From Campylorhamphus procurvoides (lineage: Eukaryota > Chordata > Aves > Passeriformes > Dendrocolaptidae): a DNA stretch of 64,000 bases. A program made the position numbers and the translations under genes. The notes beneath the pieces are model-generated. The model saw nothing but the letters and a program-made list of their open reading frames with translations, was not told where the DNA came from and ran no database searches. The DNA lies in NCBI GenBank assembly GCA_013396655.1, contig WBMV01001237.1:1076716-1140715 (forward strand). The letters are read 5' to 3'. Positions 37,645-49,345 of this stretch are shown in pieces (position 1 is the stretch's first letter; each line of letters begins with the position of its first letter).

Positions 37645-37702
37645 CCAAAAAAAAACCCAACCCAAACCCCCAGCTAAACCTACCCAAAACAACCCAACCC
37701 AA
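37645..37702. repeat. A/C-rich tract with C-runs; G-quadruplex-prone on the minus strand
   Basis: The plus strand carries repeated CCCAA and CCCAAA units and one CCCCC. The minus strand therefore has six or more runs of at least three G with mostly short loops. It is not a clean TTAGGG telomeric array. Confidence 0.65.
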
Positions 37703-38149
37703 GCTGCTTACTCGATATCTTAGGTACTCACTGAATGATTTGGGTGGTAGTCTTTGTCATCCCATGCAATTGAAGAAATGTCCAGTAACAATTCCAACAC
37801 CAGCTGTGTCACTTCTCAATTCAATATTTTCTGAATTGTGTTGAATACATGACAGGAATATATTCTATCAACATTATTGTAGAAATTATGGACTAAAATG
37901 TTACTGGAGTAAGGCAGAAGCAGATCTAAAACAGTCCCATCTTGAATATAGCTGAAGGATGGTTAAAACCCAGCAAGGAATTGGAGCTTGTACAGCTGAA
38001 TTTCCTCTGAGTGGAACTGCCCCCACTGAGAACATTCTGGTACCTGGAATATAATCACCTTTTTCCTTTCTGATTCTTAATACTTTATCTGGAATAAGTG
38101 TAGCACTTCAGTAAGGACTGCATAGCTATAATGAGCACTTCTTGATTTC
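37703..38149. other. Unique noncoding DNA
   Basis: Single-copy sequence; nothing recognised. Confidence 0.5.
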
Positions 38150-38350
38150 TGCTCTGAAAAGCTTGGGCTTTGTCATCATTATTAACTTAATGCCCATTAT
38201 GATTGTAATTATGGCTGCAGTCCCCAAGTACTTCATCCTTGCTGAACGCCTTTATTAAAACTTTGCTCTTGCTTTGACAGTGCGCACAAATTGTGCTCAG
38301 GATTGCATAGACATGAGAGCCTAAAAATAATTTAGAAGCCTTTAATCAGA
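38150..38350. promoter_or_regulatory. Candidate regulatory patch with MEF2 consensus
   Basis: CTAAAAATAA at 38321-38330 fits the MEF2 consensus YTAWWWWTAR exactly. GCACAA and TTGTGC form an inverted pair around one A at 38284-38296. ATTA/TAAT cores cluster at 38175-38212. The segment is non-repetitive. Enhancer function is inference from motifs only. Confidence 0.25.
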
Positions 38351-40324
38351 ATATTCTTGAAGTTATATAAAATAGTGTCCTATTTTTGTTCTCAGCTGTG
38401 GCTAACCTGCTGTACTGTGCAATAAAGGCTAAAATGGAACTTTTCAGGTTTAATGTTGGAAAATGCACCTTGAGAAAAACCTCGTGGTACCATTGTCAGG
38501 AGGGGTTAAAAATGGTTGAGTGTTGAAGGTAGCATATTCCTAAACCATGATTTTTCAAAGATCAATATCACTACAGCTGGAATGTGTTTCTGAAAGTTGT
38601 ATGTTCATATTTTTTAATAATGTTTTCTGATATCAATGATTAGATATTTACAAGTAAAAAGTCACTTGTGGAGATGTTCTGCTCTTGAAATCAACACAGT
38701 TTAAGAGGGATAACAGTCTTCTTTTTGGTTTTAAAAGACAAGGCACTTAAAATGATTTTAGGTTCTTGTTTTCATGGTAAGATGAATTCAAAGTTCGAGG
38801 CTATTGTGATATGAGATTGTAGGCTGCAAATCAAAAGTCAGTTGTCAGGGGCCATGGAAACAGAAGTGAACTTAGAAAATGAACATGTGTGAAGTTGTTC
38901 AAAGGAAGAACAAAATGTTGATGCATCTTCTGGAGTCAGTTTTTTGTTCAGGCAGGGAAATCAGATTCCCCCCAGCATTAGGACATGGCCTTCCAATCCA
39001 CGTCCTTCACTGCCTCTGTTAGCACTGCTAACATGCTGCTGTTTGTTGTGCTTGTGACATGGCTAATGTGCAAAACACGAGGCAGGGGAATGTGCAGCCA
39101 ATTAACCTTTAGATGGAGCTGTTTCTCCTCGGATGATGTGAAGGTTGCAAATAGTGTCCCTAATAAGTAAGAATGAACTGATTTGTGCTGAAGCTCAGTA
39201 AAAGATTTTATTGTGTTATAAATGCGTGTTTATCATTGCCAAAGAAAGCGTAGTGTACACTGTTCATACCTGTGCAAATTGCTCTTTAAAGAATAATATT
39301 GATAAGGAAAAGGATCTGTATACTAACATTTTGGAAAATATGCAATTATAATCTGTATAATTCAAGTTGGGAATGGTTTTGTGATATGAAAAAAATGTGG
39401 GTGCTGAATGTAAGTTAATGTTACATAGTTAGTGAGCAGAGCTTCTGAGCATTTAAATAATTTCCTTGGAGATGACAAAAACTTGTCTTTTCCCTGTGAG
39501 TGGTGGTTTTGATGGGAGTGATCCTCAAAAGGGTAAAGCTATTGTTTGTTTTCTATTGTGATTAACACAGACTTCTCTCATTAACAAGGCTTTTGTGTTT
39601 TATCAGCATTAACTCCAGCATACCCAAAGCAATTCTGGTAGTCGGTCCTTGGGAAGTTGTCTAATTAAATTCTAATTAAATTCACACTTTGAATTAAGTG
39701 CCACTTCAGAAGGATGTTCCCTGACATGTGTAGTTCCAGGTCCTTGCCCTGCTGCAGGATAAACACGTTCAAGTGCTCTACAGACTCCGTGGTGCCCGCC
39801 AAGAGCTCATCAGCTGCTCCAGAGCACACAGTTAATGTGGCCTGCAGTTCTTTTGCTGTCAAGAAATGTGGATTTGGCAATGGGCTCTGTTAATTGTTCT
39901 GGCAGCACTAGCAGCCTGATTCTGCCTGTTTTGTGCCCCTCGGAGTTAGGGGCAAACCCATGATTTGATGAGAGAGCAATCCTCCCACAGGGAAGAAGTG
40001 CCTGGAGCTGACATGCTGGCAAATGAACAGTATATTTAGCCAAAGGACATCCCTGTTTCCTCATACAGCTTGAGGTGTTAAGAACAGAACTGGCCTGTTC
40101 ACATAGGGCAATATTTGATGTCCAGTAGTGGCATTTGAGATGAATACTGTTTAGGGCAATTGTGTGAGCCTAGTCACTTCTGGTTAGCCCTTCTCCTCAT
40201 GGTCCTCCTGTATCCACACTTGATGTATTAGTGATGTTAGATACATCTCTACCTGTTCTCTTTACTGTGCGCTTGGCAGTGCAGGATGATATAAATTACA
40301 GCTCATGGATGTGCTGCTTTCATG
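38351..40324. other. Unique AT-rich noncoding DNA
   Basis: Single-copy sequence. A small direct repeat, CTAATTAAATT twice, lies near 39660-39682. The 39665-40064 minus-strand frames have no recognisable domain. Confidence 0.5.
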
Positions 40325-40480
40325 ATTTTAAAAACATCAGTTGTATATCCCCTTCAGCCTTTTCCCTCCCAGATGGGGGAAATGTAGCCTTTCCACCAAC
40401 CCCTGTGTTCCATCCCCTTGGATCACTTTAGCTGCCCATGTTTGCCACCACTGTATCCTCTTGAGGGAGAATCCCACATT
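40325..40480 (-). mobile_element. CR1 LINE fragment (old, diverged)
   Basis: The series TATATCCCCTTCAGCC, AATGTAGCCTTTCCA, GTTCCATCCCCTTGGATCA, then TTTAGCTGCCC follows the minus-strand order of an ancient CR1 3' region, in which the phrases are ATATCCCCCTTCAGCC, GTCTTTCCAACC, TTCCATCCCTTTGATCA and TTTTAGTTGCCC. Neither element end is present, and divergence is high. Confidence 0.75.
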
Positions 40481-41839
40481 GCACCCTGCGGTGTGGCCTG
40501 GTAATTATGGTTTTGCCATTACTTGTAGGCAGCTACTATTTAAAACTTCTTGTTGGCAGCTTTGTTGAGGAACTCTGCTGGGTACCTTTCACATTGTTCT
40601 TCAATATGACAGAGATTAAGTGTGTTTATGAGCCTTTGAAAGCTTATTTGGGAACTTCAGTTGTGGGCAAGCAGGGGCTGTGTTGTCTTTCTGCATTGGT
40701 GACACCATCTGAAATGTCAAGTGGGAAGTGTTTGTGAGTAGATCAGGGCTACAAATTATTAATTTGGTGCTGCAGCAGCTTGAAGAGTAGGTGGTGTATT
40801 GTAAGGACTGTGTTCCAGGGAAGCAGCCAGGGGGTTCCTCTAGAACTGCAACTGCCCTGCCCTGCAAGGAGGGAGCAGAGTGGATGAAGGAACAGCCACA
40901 TTGCAGATGGAGGATTTGTTTTCAAGGCTTTCAAGAGAGGGACTTTTTTTTTATGGGCTTCCTCAGAAACCAGGATGAATTCTGTCAGGCAGGAATCTAG
41001 GAATTGTATTTGCACTAATTTTTTATGGGTTCATAAACACCAATCTTCCTATTCTGAAGTAAGTTTTTAAGATGTAGTGAACATTCACAGTTATTTCAGG
41101 AGTTAAAAGTGAGCTGTTTACTGTGTATGGACCCAAAAATCTGGAAGCATTCTTCTATTTCACAGTAAGAGATATGAAGTGTAAGAGCAAAAGAAATACA
41201 ATATAGTTATGAAATTGGCTTGAATATTTCACAGAATGCTCTATGGCATTATCTTAAGAATGTTTGAATGGTAAATAATAGCTTTTTTTAGTGTTTGAAT
41301 AATGAAAAGCAGATTTGTAGTTCTGTTCTTTATATATTACTGCCTTTGCACAATTGAAAAGGCTTGTCTGTGGTGCTTACAAAGGTGAGAGAATCCAGAA
41401 CAACTCAATAGAAAATATGTGGTGACGAACAGAAATTACACACAAATTAGAGGCATCTGATTCATTAATCCCAGTATACTAAATATGATTCTTTAATAGG
41501 AATTCAAAATCTTCAACTGTCTTGCCTGATAATATAAAACTCTGAGAAGCAGAACACTGTCCAAAAGCAACAACACAGGCGTTGTGTCAAATTAACTCAA
41601 ACCTGCTCAATGCCCAGGAGACCCAGATGTGGGGGATATTTCTAGAAACTCAGGATGGCCTGAGCCAGAAGACACTGACATAACTCCTGTTTGCAGGTGG
41701 AGTGCCAATGTGGCCTGTCTTTACATATTTGTGCCTGTGTGTTAGCAAGTCTTTCCTTTGTTTAGCACCTGCTCCTCTCTTGACTTTATGAAGGCTTCCC
41801 ACAACCTAATTCAAATACTTTCTCTGGCTTCTGGCAAGA
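40481..41839. other. Unique noncoding DNA
   Basis: Single-copy sequence with modest open frames (69-88 codons) on both strands at 40507-41015. No domains recognised. Confidence 0.5.
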
Positions 41840-42120
41840 TCCCTGCAGGTTGTGATAAAGCTTTATTAGTTTCATTAGCCTTTCATTACAGAATAATCAG
41901 AATCATGCTAACAAATCCTCTTGTTATTGCTGTATAAATCTTGCATCATAGCTCCTTGTTTCTTATTAGTGAGGAGCTGAATGTTCTGTAAGTGCAAGAG
42001 GTAAATAAATCATTGTTGGGCAAAGGCCTCTCAGGCTTCTATTTATTTCCAGCCAACCCTGAAACTCTTCCTCAAGCCTCTACTCATATTTATCTTCCAT
42101 TAATGAAATAATTGAGTGGC
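41840..42120. promoter_or_regulatory. Candidate conserved noncoding patch
   Basis: Contains a perfect 12-bp palindrome, ATAAAGCTTTAT (41855-41866), and several ATTAG/TAAT words, in non-repetitive DNA. The call is a motif impression only. Confidence 0.2.
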
Positions 42121-42873
42121 TGGTTCACCTGTTGTCTGGCAGCACCTTAGAAGGCTCCCAGTAAGTGCTGGGAACTGGATGTGCTGGGATGTGCTTTAAA
42201 GCCCAACTTGTGAGCAACAGGCAGAACTTTACTTCTTTCTTGAATTTGAATTGTATGTACTATGAAGAGACTATCCAAGATCTTCTCTAACAGAGGCATC
42301 TTACATGGATTTTTCTTGTTCTACACCTACACAGTGTTGTAATTAAAGAAATTACAGGGTGACAAGATGACTTCTAACCTTCTGAAATAATTTGCCTTTT
42401 GATACAATGGCAATTTAAAACCACTTTAGAGCTGTGATCATTTGGAGAAAAAGCACAGAATCAGGCTGAGACTTGCGACACAAAGGCAATCTAAGTTTCA
42501 GTTAAAAGCACTCAATAACTTATTTTGTGGGTTTTTCCTTTTTTTTTAAATACAAATGTGATTTCAGCAACATTTTTTGTGTACTGTTCTGTGCACTGAA
42601 TAAACTTGCATATTGTGTTAACTACTATGAAATTAATTATGTTTTGTGCTGTGCTTACACAGCCTAGTCCTCTAATCAGCACTCCTGCAGATATCTTCTA
42701 ATGTTGGATCATTTTTAGTAGGCTTTTAGAAAATACTTGTGATTCTAGAGATGCCTCTCTGCTAATTTATTACTTTGAATTGATTGCTCAATGTGAACAT
42801 GGATTTAACTTTATGCTTGTGTTCAAATTCTCATTGCTAGTGCTGAAACATTGACCTGAACAGCAGCAAATTA
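42121..42873. other. Unique noncoding DNA
   Basis: Single-copy AT-rich sequence; nothing recognised. Confidence 0.5.
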
Positions 42874-43236
42874 TCACAAACTGATAGAATATCAGGGTCA
42901 AAGGGGACTTTAAGCATCATCTAGTCCAGCCTTTCTTGGCAAAAACAGTCTAGACAAAATGGTCCATCTGAATCTTGATTCTGAATCTGAACCCCCAATG
43001 CTGGGGAATCCACCACTTCCCTGACAGGATTATTCAATGGCTGATTGTTCTCCCTGTCAAAAATTTTCTGCTTCTAGTCAGGAAATGTCCAGGAGTAACT
43101 TGTACCCATCACCCTCTTCTTCTTTTCCATGTGACTTGTAAAAAGTAGTCTCCACCTTCTTTTATCTACTCTACATACTGGAACATGGTCTTTTCTCCAG
43201 GCTGAGCAAACCCAGGTCTCCTCACATGGCAGGTTT
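42874..43236 (-). mobile_element. CR1 LINE fragment, 3' region (old subfamily)
   Basis: Starts at the left with a decayed TGATAGAATATCAGGGTC (CR1 end), then CATCTAGTCCAGCC, GGGGAATCCACCACTTCCC, AAAAATTTTCTGCTTC, and finally TCTTTTCTCCAGGCTGAGCAAACCCAG-like sequence. That order is the minus-strand CR1 3' region. It is the longest CR1 piece in the window at about 360 bp and is more diverged than the one at 57113. Confidence 0.85.
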
Positions 43237-43414
43237 TCCTCACTGTGGTGCACAACTACACCCTTATATTAACAGAATGTAAGATTAAAGATTCGATGTC
43301 AATAGTAATTATTATCTATTTTGAGCTGCTCAGGAGTGCTGGACACAGACTCCTGTTCTCCTGCTCAGTGGTGCTGACAGGTCACAGCTTTTATTTGATC
43401 TTACAGGAAATAAT

Positions 43415-43491
43415 GTTGGGGGTTTTGGAGGTTTGTTATTTTTTGTTTCTTTGTGGGATGGGGGTGAGGTTTATTTGTTTGGTTTTGGTAA
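43415..43491. repeat. T/G-rich low-complexity tract
   Basis: T and G dominate (GTTGGGGGTTTTGGAGG, then TTTGGTTTTGG), ending in a run of As. Confidence 0.65.
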
Positions 43492-43554
43492 AAAAAAAAT
43501 CCTTCTCTTTATGCTCAAGGTCATATTTTGGAAGGATGTTCCTGTCTTGGAGGA

Positions 43555-43580
43555 GGGGGGGGGGGGGGGGGNGGGGGGGG
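43555..43580. repeat. Poly-G homopolymer with an N
   Basis: G17, one ambiguous base at 43572, then G8. Homopolymers this long are hard to sequence, so both the N and the exact length are unreliable. Confidence 0.85.
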
Positions 43581-46500
43581 AGTTGCCAGGTATATTTTAT
43601 TTTTATTAATTTAAATTTCTGGGGTGTTACCACAGTTGTTGTCACCATCTTGCTCATTGTGATACAGAGATAATTTAATGTGCATATGTTGCTCTGTGGG
43701 TCTGACATTACCATCCTGTTATTCTGTCCCAAAGCAGCTCCTTCTCTGCTCTCTGCCACCTCAATTTGCCTTTTTGTTTTTTGCAATCAAGAAACACTGT
43801 TTATTGTATTTTAATACTTATGTGGTTGAGCCTGTTTGAAAAAGGATGTGTGATTGTATTTGTTAAAAAGGATTGATTGGCTTTGCCTCAAGAGATTTCA
43901 TTATTAAGATTTCTGGAATGCTTTTCATCAGCAAAACGTTATAGCTGAGTGTCAGTCAAACCTGCTGCATGCAAAGTCCAGGGATCACCCTGCTTTGTTT
44001 CAGAAGACAGCCCGATGCACTCAAATGTTTGTTGCCACTTGTTCTGCATCTTTTGGGCAGGGATAAAATGTCGGGGGCTTTTCATCAGTGCCACCAAGAC
44101 ACTCCTGTCCATTCCTGGGCCCCTGTTGAGATGATGCAGTTGTAAGATTCATATGGCAAAGTTTCTGGTAGGGATTGTCCCTTATCTCTCTTCAATGTCC
44201 TTCTCAGAGTGGTGGGCTTGTTTATTTGTAAATCTTCTCTGTGTACATTCATAGTTCAACCCTCCTGTGGCTCAGGCACTGATCTACTCAAATTTTATTT
44301 CTCTTGTGGGAAATAAAAGCTTTAATTGACTGACTGTGGTCTGTTCGGTTTTTGATGAATTTTTTGAATTCTTGGATCGCTTTGAAGGAGGTTTATTCTA
44401 TTTCATGATGAGATGTGTCTTAAAACTGAGGAATAAGGTGGGGATACAGTTGCTTCACATTATAAACAAACTCTAGTTCAGTATCTTCAGAAGAAAGATA
44501 ATTTACTTGAAAAATACAAGGAAAAAATTATAGAACATTGTAATTTTTTAATGATGTGAATTAAGAGATAGGTCTCTATTTCTAGTTTTAATTTCTAGTT
44601 TTAATGTTTGGTTTTATTTATACTAATGTATAATTCCCATTCCCACTAATTAAATTATTTTAGTAGCATAAATATTTAGGAAGTTGGAAGTTGGGCAAAC
44701 AAATCTACGGAGCTATATTACTCTGGAATTTGATTATGCTGTTTTCTGCTTTCTGTACGACTCAGCTCCCAGAGCCAAAATCCTGGCAAACATGAATCCT
44801 CCTGGCTTCTCTAATACCAAAGGGTTACCCACCCTCTCTCTCTCCAGGTCTTGCCTTTTTGCTGCAACGGCCTCAGCCTAAAAACAGTGTCGCTCACAGA
44901 ACACATTTGCAATTCCACATGCTCTTCTGCTTATGCCCAGTAAATTCAGGATTTATGGCTTAATTTTCTGCAGGGTGCAGGAAGAGAAGGTAAAAGACTT
45001 TTGAGAAAAGAAATGAAGATAAAATAGGGAGATTGCATCCTGAGGAGAATTCTCCCTTCCTTTCTGGCCTGCAGTTTGATTTCTTAGAAAGTAAAAACAC
45101 ATCCTAAAATGTGTCATCTGTCAGTGATCCTCTCCCTCTTTATTGCTTCTTATGAAAACCTGGATAAAAAGAATCTTAAAAAAAGTAATTAAATACCTGA
45201 GTGTATAAGCTGATCATTGACCATTTATATTAATCAGCCTTTTGATGTGATGAATATATATGGTGGCTGGGAAACAAATTATATTAATTGTTGGCAAATA
45301 AAGAAGCTGATCTATGTACTGAAAACACCTTGTTGATGGGCATTGATCAAGTTTCAGTCTAATTGTTATGCTTTTAGAACCTTTAAAGGAAGCTCAGGAT
45401 CACTGGAGAGATGACACTCCCTAAGCTGAGGCAGGTTTAGATGATGGCATTTCTATACCTTTCATATTAATTTATATTAATTCCATTATAATTTCATATT
45501 AATTTATATTAGCTTTTCTTGAGAGTTTACTGTTTCCCGGAAAAATGATGTTTTAGGGGGTGCCTTTGGTGCACACAGGGCAGCTATTCTTTTGCATTTC
45601 TCCCTTTGTGGCTGCAGTGATCCATCTGACTGTAAAAGTACACGCTGCTGCAAAGCTAAACGTTTTTTGCAGGCTGTCACTGTTAATAATTTGTTCCATT
45701 TTGTCACAAGAATAAATCTTACTTCAATGAGTTTTGTGAAAAGCTAAGTATAGCACAGGAGATGGAGAACTTCGGGCCAGGTAATGATACAGTGCTTTTC
45801 TCTGAAAAAGATTATTTCTGTGGAAGATGATGTACCAATTTTAGTGAATTTGTATAATCTTTTTTTTGACTATTTGACATTCTTGAAGTTTCTGAAATTT
45901 TCTTGCTTTTATGAAGGGATACATGCACGGTGGGAGAAATCTAATTTTCTGGAGAAAATATCATAATGGAAGTGTAGTGTACTCCTTCCTGAAGTTTTGT
46001 TTATTCTGGGCTGTGTTTCTTTACCCACCAGTGTTTATTTTATATTCCATTGAAAAGCGTTGAGAAAAAAATTACTTCCCCTTCGTGTCAATTGAACAGT
46101 GACTCAGTCCTTGAGAAACTGATGCTTCAATAGAGTTTTAATTGTTCTGAAACTCTTGTTTAAATTGAGGTTCAGGCAGGGAAAACCTTTTTTCACAATA
46201 GAAAGGTAGATTTTTCATCATCAGATATGTTGCCTTAGTTTTGTTGAGTTTCCTGTGCAATCTTTCACGGCTCCTTCATAGCAGACCCAAGTGAAATGCT
46301 TGGCAAGTTTGTTCATTACATTTAAGTGATGATTTCCTTTTTAATACAATGAAACAATCAGTGGAACTGTTGGGAGAAGAAAATTTGGATTTAGAAGAGA
46401 AGAGAGATCTCTGTCTTCCTCCTCATTTGCTCAGTCTGCAGGGGGACTCTGACTTCTTTTCCCTCTCTTTTCTTTTGGTACTTTTTCTTTCCTTCTGGGG

Positions 46501-47280
46501 TCCAACATCAGAGACATTAAGAACCTGGGCACTTCTCTGAACATCTGCCAAATGTACTGAATTACTCTGGGGCTCCCAACAGCAGATATTATGGCAGCTT
46601 TTGGAGAATCAGCTGGAGAAGAATGTGTTGCTGCAATTTTTTCCTGTGGGATGCCAGGATGATGGAGTGTTCCAGGCGACCACATAGAGCTACAAGCAGT
46701 TTGTAGTCTAATAATTACAGTGCAGAATCCTGAGTGTACAAAGACATGCCATTTTACAAAGTCGAATTAAAGCCTGTACAACTGGGAAGATTTTGTTGCA
46801 CCCTCTCTATTTTGAGCTTATATTAAGAAAGTTCCATAGAATGGTGTATATTTGCCTATAAAATTTTATGTACTGCTAAAGCTATATGAAACCCAGTAGT
46901 GATTTGTTTTCATTTTCTGCTTTGGTTTGGGTTTTTTGACTGGTCAAAGAGATGAAAACTGTTTGAAGAAACAAATGCTTTTGGTTTCAGACTTTTCCAC
47001 ACAATGCATCAGAAATTACTCACTTTATTGTTACTGTCAGAACCTTTCCTAGTTCCATCTTTGTTTAATTTCAATTCCATGTGACAGACCATTAGTAACA
47101 TATTCTGAAGTAGAGAATCATTGTCTGGTATCATTTAAGGCTTGCCCATGCTTACTTACCAAGAAGTTGTGTGACTTGGTCTATGACATCAGTCTCTTTC
47201 TCTTCTGGTATTCCAAGATTTCATACCATGCAGAAAAAAATCTTCTAGAAATGAATATTTCCAGTGACTTGTGGGAAAGT
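43581..47280. other. Unique AT-rich noncoding DNA with small tandem repeats
   Basis: ATTTCTAGTTTTA occurs twice in tandem at 44578-44603. A 19-bp word, TTCATATTAATTTATATTA, occurs at 45461-45479 and 45493-45511. A pyrimidine-rich stretch lies at about 46450-46497. No exon or interspersed repeat recognised. Confidence 0.55.
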
Positions 47281-47300
47281 CGTTGTATTTAAAATAGTAT

Positions 47301-47464
47301 TTGTGTGTGTGTGTGGTTTTTGTTTTTGTTTGGTTGGTTGGTTTGTCTTTTGACAGTTTTGCTTTGCTTTTTGTTGTTGTTGTTGCTGGGGAGGAGAGAG
47401 GATTTCTAGAATCAAGTTTTACCAAAAAACAAACAAACAAAACAAAAAAACCAAACAAACAAAG
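47301..47464. repeat. T/G-rich tract facing an A/C-rich tract
   Basis: 47301-47386 is TG dinucleotides followed by TTTG/TTGG/TTG words. 47422-47464 is CAAA/ACAAAC words. The two are approximately complementary, so they form a loose inverted repeat of low-complexity arms around about 35 bases of ordinary sequence. Confidence 0.7.
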
Positions 47465-49129
47465 CCAAGGGAAAGGAAACAGAAACCGTTAAAAAATCAT
47501 GCCTGTGTGAATTTGGGAAGAGATTTTTCTCAACCACTTGGCAGGACTTTATATAAGGAAATAACCTTTCATTGCTATTACTTACTTCAATTATATAGGA
47601 GAAAGTGTTAAAGGTTTCAGATAGCTTAGTTGCTTAGCTTAAGACTCCTTTCACATCCCTATATATCCTTCCTTTCGTGCTGGAATATAAAGTACAGACT
47701 TTTGGGTGCAATATTTCCTTTAGTAAAAGGAAATGCAATGTAGGAAATGAATAATGTCTGAAACAGTTTTGTCAGATTTTCGCACCTCACAGCCCAAATT
47801 CTGCATAACCCATCTCGCCCTTTTGCTCAAAACTGGAGTGTCTTCCATTTGTCTGTTTCCAGAAAATACATGATTTTTTGGTCATAAAATTACAGGGGGT
47901 TGTGCATTTTCCCAGGATTATTATTTTTGTTGGCTTAGCTGTTCCTATTTAATCAATATTTCGTGTACAGATTTTCTTCTGGGTTTCGAGACATACACAA
48001 ACATATGCACACACCTCCTTTCGGATGTTCTTGTAGCTGCTCTACTGCTCAAGTGTTTGGGGATCAATTAATCATGGCTACAGAGCACTCTACAAACATT
48101 TTTTCAAATAGATCACCTCACAAAGCTATTACTGGGTGATAGTTCCACTTTTTACTTGCCTTTATAGGCATCTATGTTAAGTATTTTGACAAATTATGAT
48201 ATTATGTTAATACTTTGTGTTAAATAATCTCCAAATAATTAGGCCATACATGTAAGATGTATTTGATTCAGATTTTGTCATCTGAGACTCACGAAGTTAT
48301 AGCTTCTGAGCAACAAAACAGTCTCTGAAAGAGAAGAAAAAAGGTAAGTCCTTTGAAAATCAATGTTTTGAGTTCTCTGGAGGCTTATCCTTTGAAGTGT
48401 GCATTTAATTTACTACTTGTCTGGTGGTTAAGTTCCAGTCTGGCTGGTCGGAGCTGAGCGAGCTCAGTCTTCTGACTCAGCAGGCACTGCTCACACTGAG
48501 GCACAGGCTGCTGCTAGTTCAGTGATACATTTTTCAGGGTTTTTTTTCCCATTTTTTTCTTTTCAGGCTAAGAAAAATTGCATTTTATGTCGAAGGCTTT
48601 AGCATTTGTAGAAATGTGTTGTGATCTTTTCATACCTCTTTGAGGGCAGACAGTGAATATACTGTGTTCACTGTGCAGCACAGGACACTGTGACAGCTCA
48701 AGACAAAGATGCACATTCTCTTGCTAAGATAATTGGGAGGAGGTTCAAGCCATTAAAAATAAAATAACTGTAGTTGGGATCAGCTGCCAACAGGTGAGCT
48801 CCTCTAAGGTGAGCTAAGGTCGAGGATGTTGGGCAGGGTTGTACTCTGCCTGTCTTAAAAACTGAACTTCATAATAAGCTTTTAGAAGACAGGAGTACTT
48901 GTAAAGGCTTCTGTACACGTATTGTGTAAACAGAAGTGAAGATTTAAGGTAGCTTGAGACATTAGATGATCCCCATTCAGAAGAAATGAAATGTCTGCTC
49001 AGTGGAATTCATCTTGGCTTTATGACATACAAAAGGATGAGTTATATTCCCACTTAATCAAACATTTCAGAACAAAACATTTGGACTAGATTCAGTTCTT
49101 TGAAATTATCTTCTTCTTTAGTTTGAGAA
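47465..49129. other. Unique noncoding DNA
   Basis: Single-copy sequence; a short T-rich run lies near 48540-48560. No exon or repeat family recognised. Confidence 0.5.
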
Positions 49130-49345
49130 GTTAGATGCCTTTGCATTTTATGATTGCTTTAATTTCCATTAACTTTGCCTGCTGCTTTAGTCTTTTATTA
49201 AATTTATCAATTTAGTCTTTAGTCTCTTTTGCCCTACTCCTGCCATCTGTGTTTTATGACAGAAATGGAATGTAGCTCTTTTAATCAAAGTGGACCAGGT
49301 TATTGTGACGGGGACCTCTTAATAAAGTTGCAATTTTAGGGATGA
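49130..49345. promoter_or_regulatory. Candidate regulatory patch (TEAD- and TCF/LEF-like motifs)
   Basis: GGAATGT (49267-49273) matches the TEAD core and ATCAAAG (49284-49290) matches a TCF/LEF core, 10 bases apart, in non-repetitive sequence. Both are short and can occur by chance. Confidence 0.2.

Noticed and set aside
37645..37702. Interstitial telomeric repeat
   Set aside because: CCCAA and CCCAAA units dominate; CCCTAA is absent as a repeating unit.
43245..43673. 142-codon plus-strand frame
   Set aside because: It starts at GTG and runs through the poly-G/N tract and a T/G tract; compositional.
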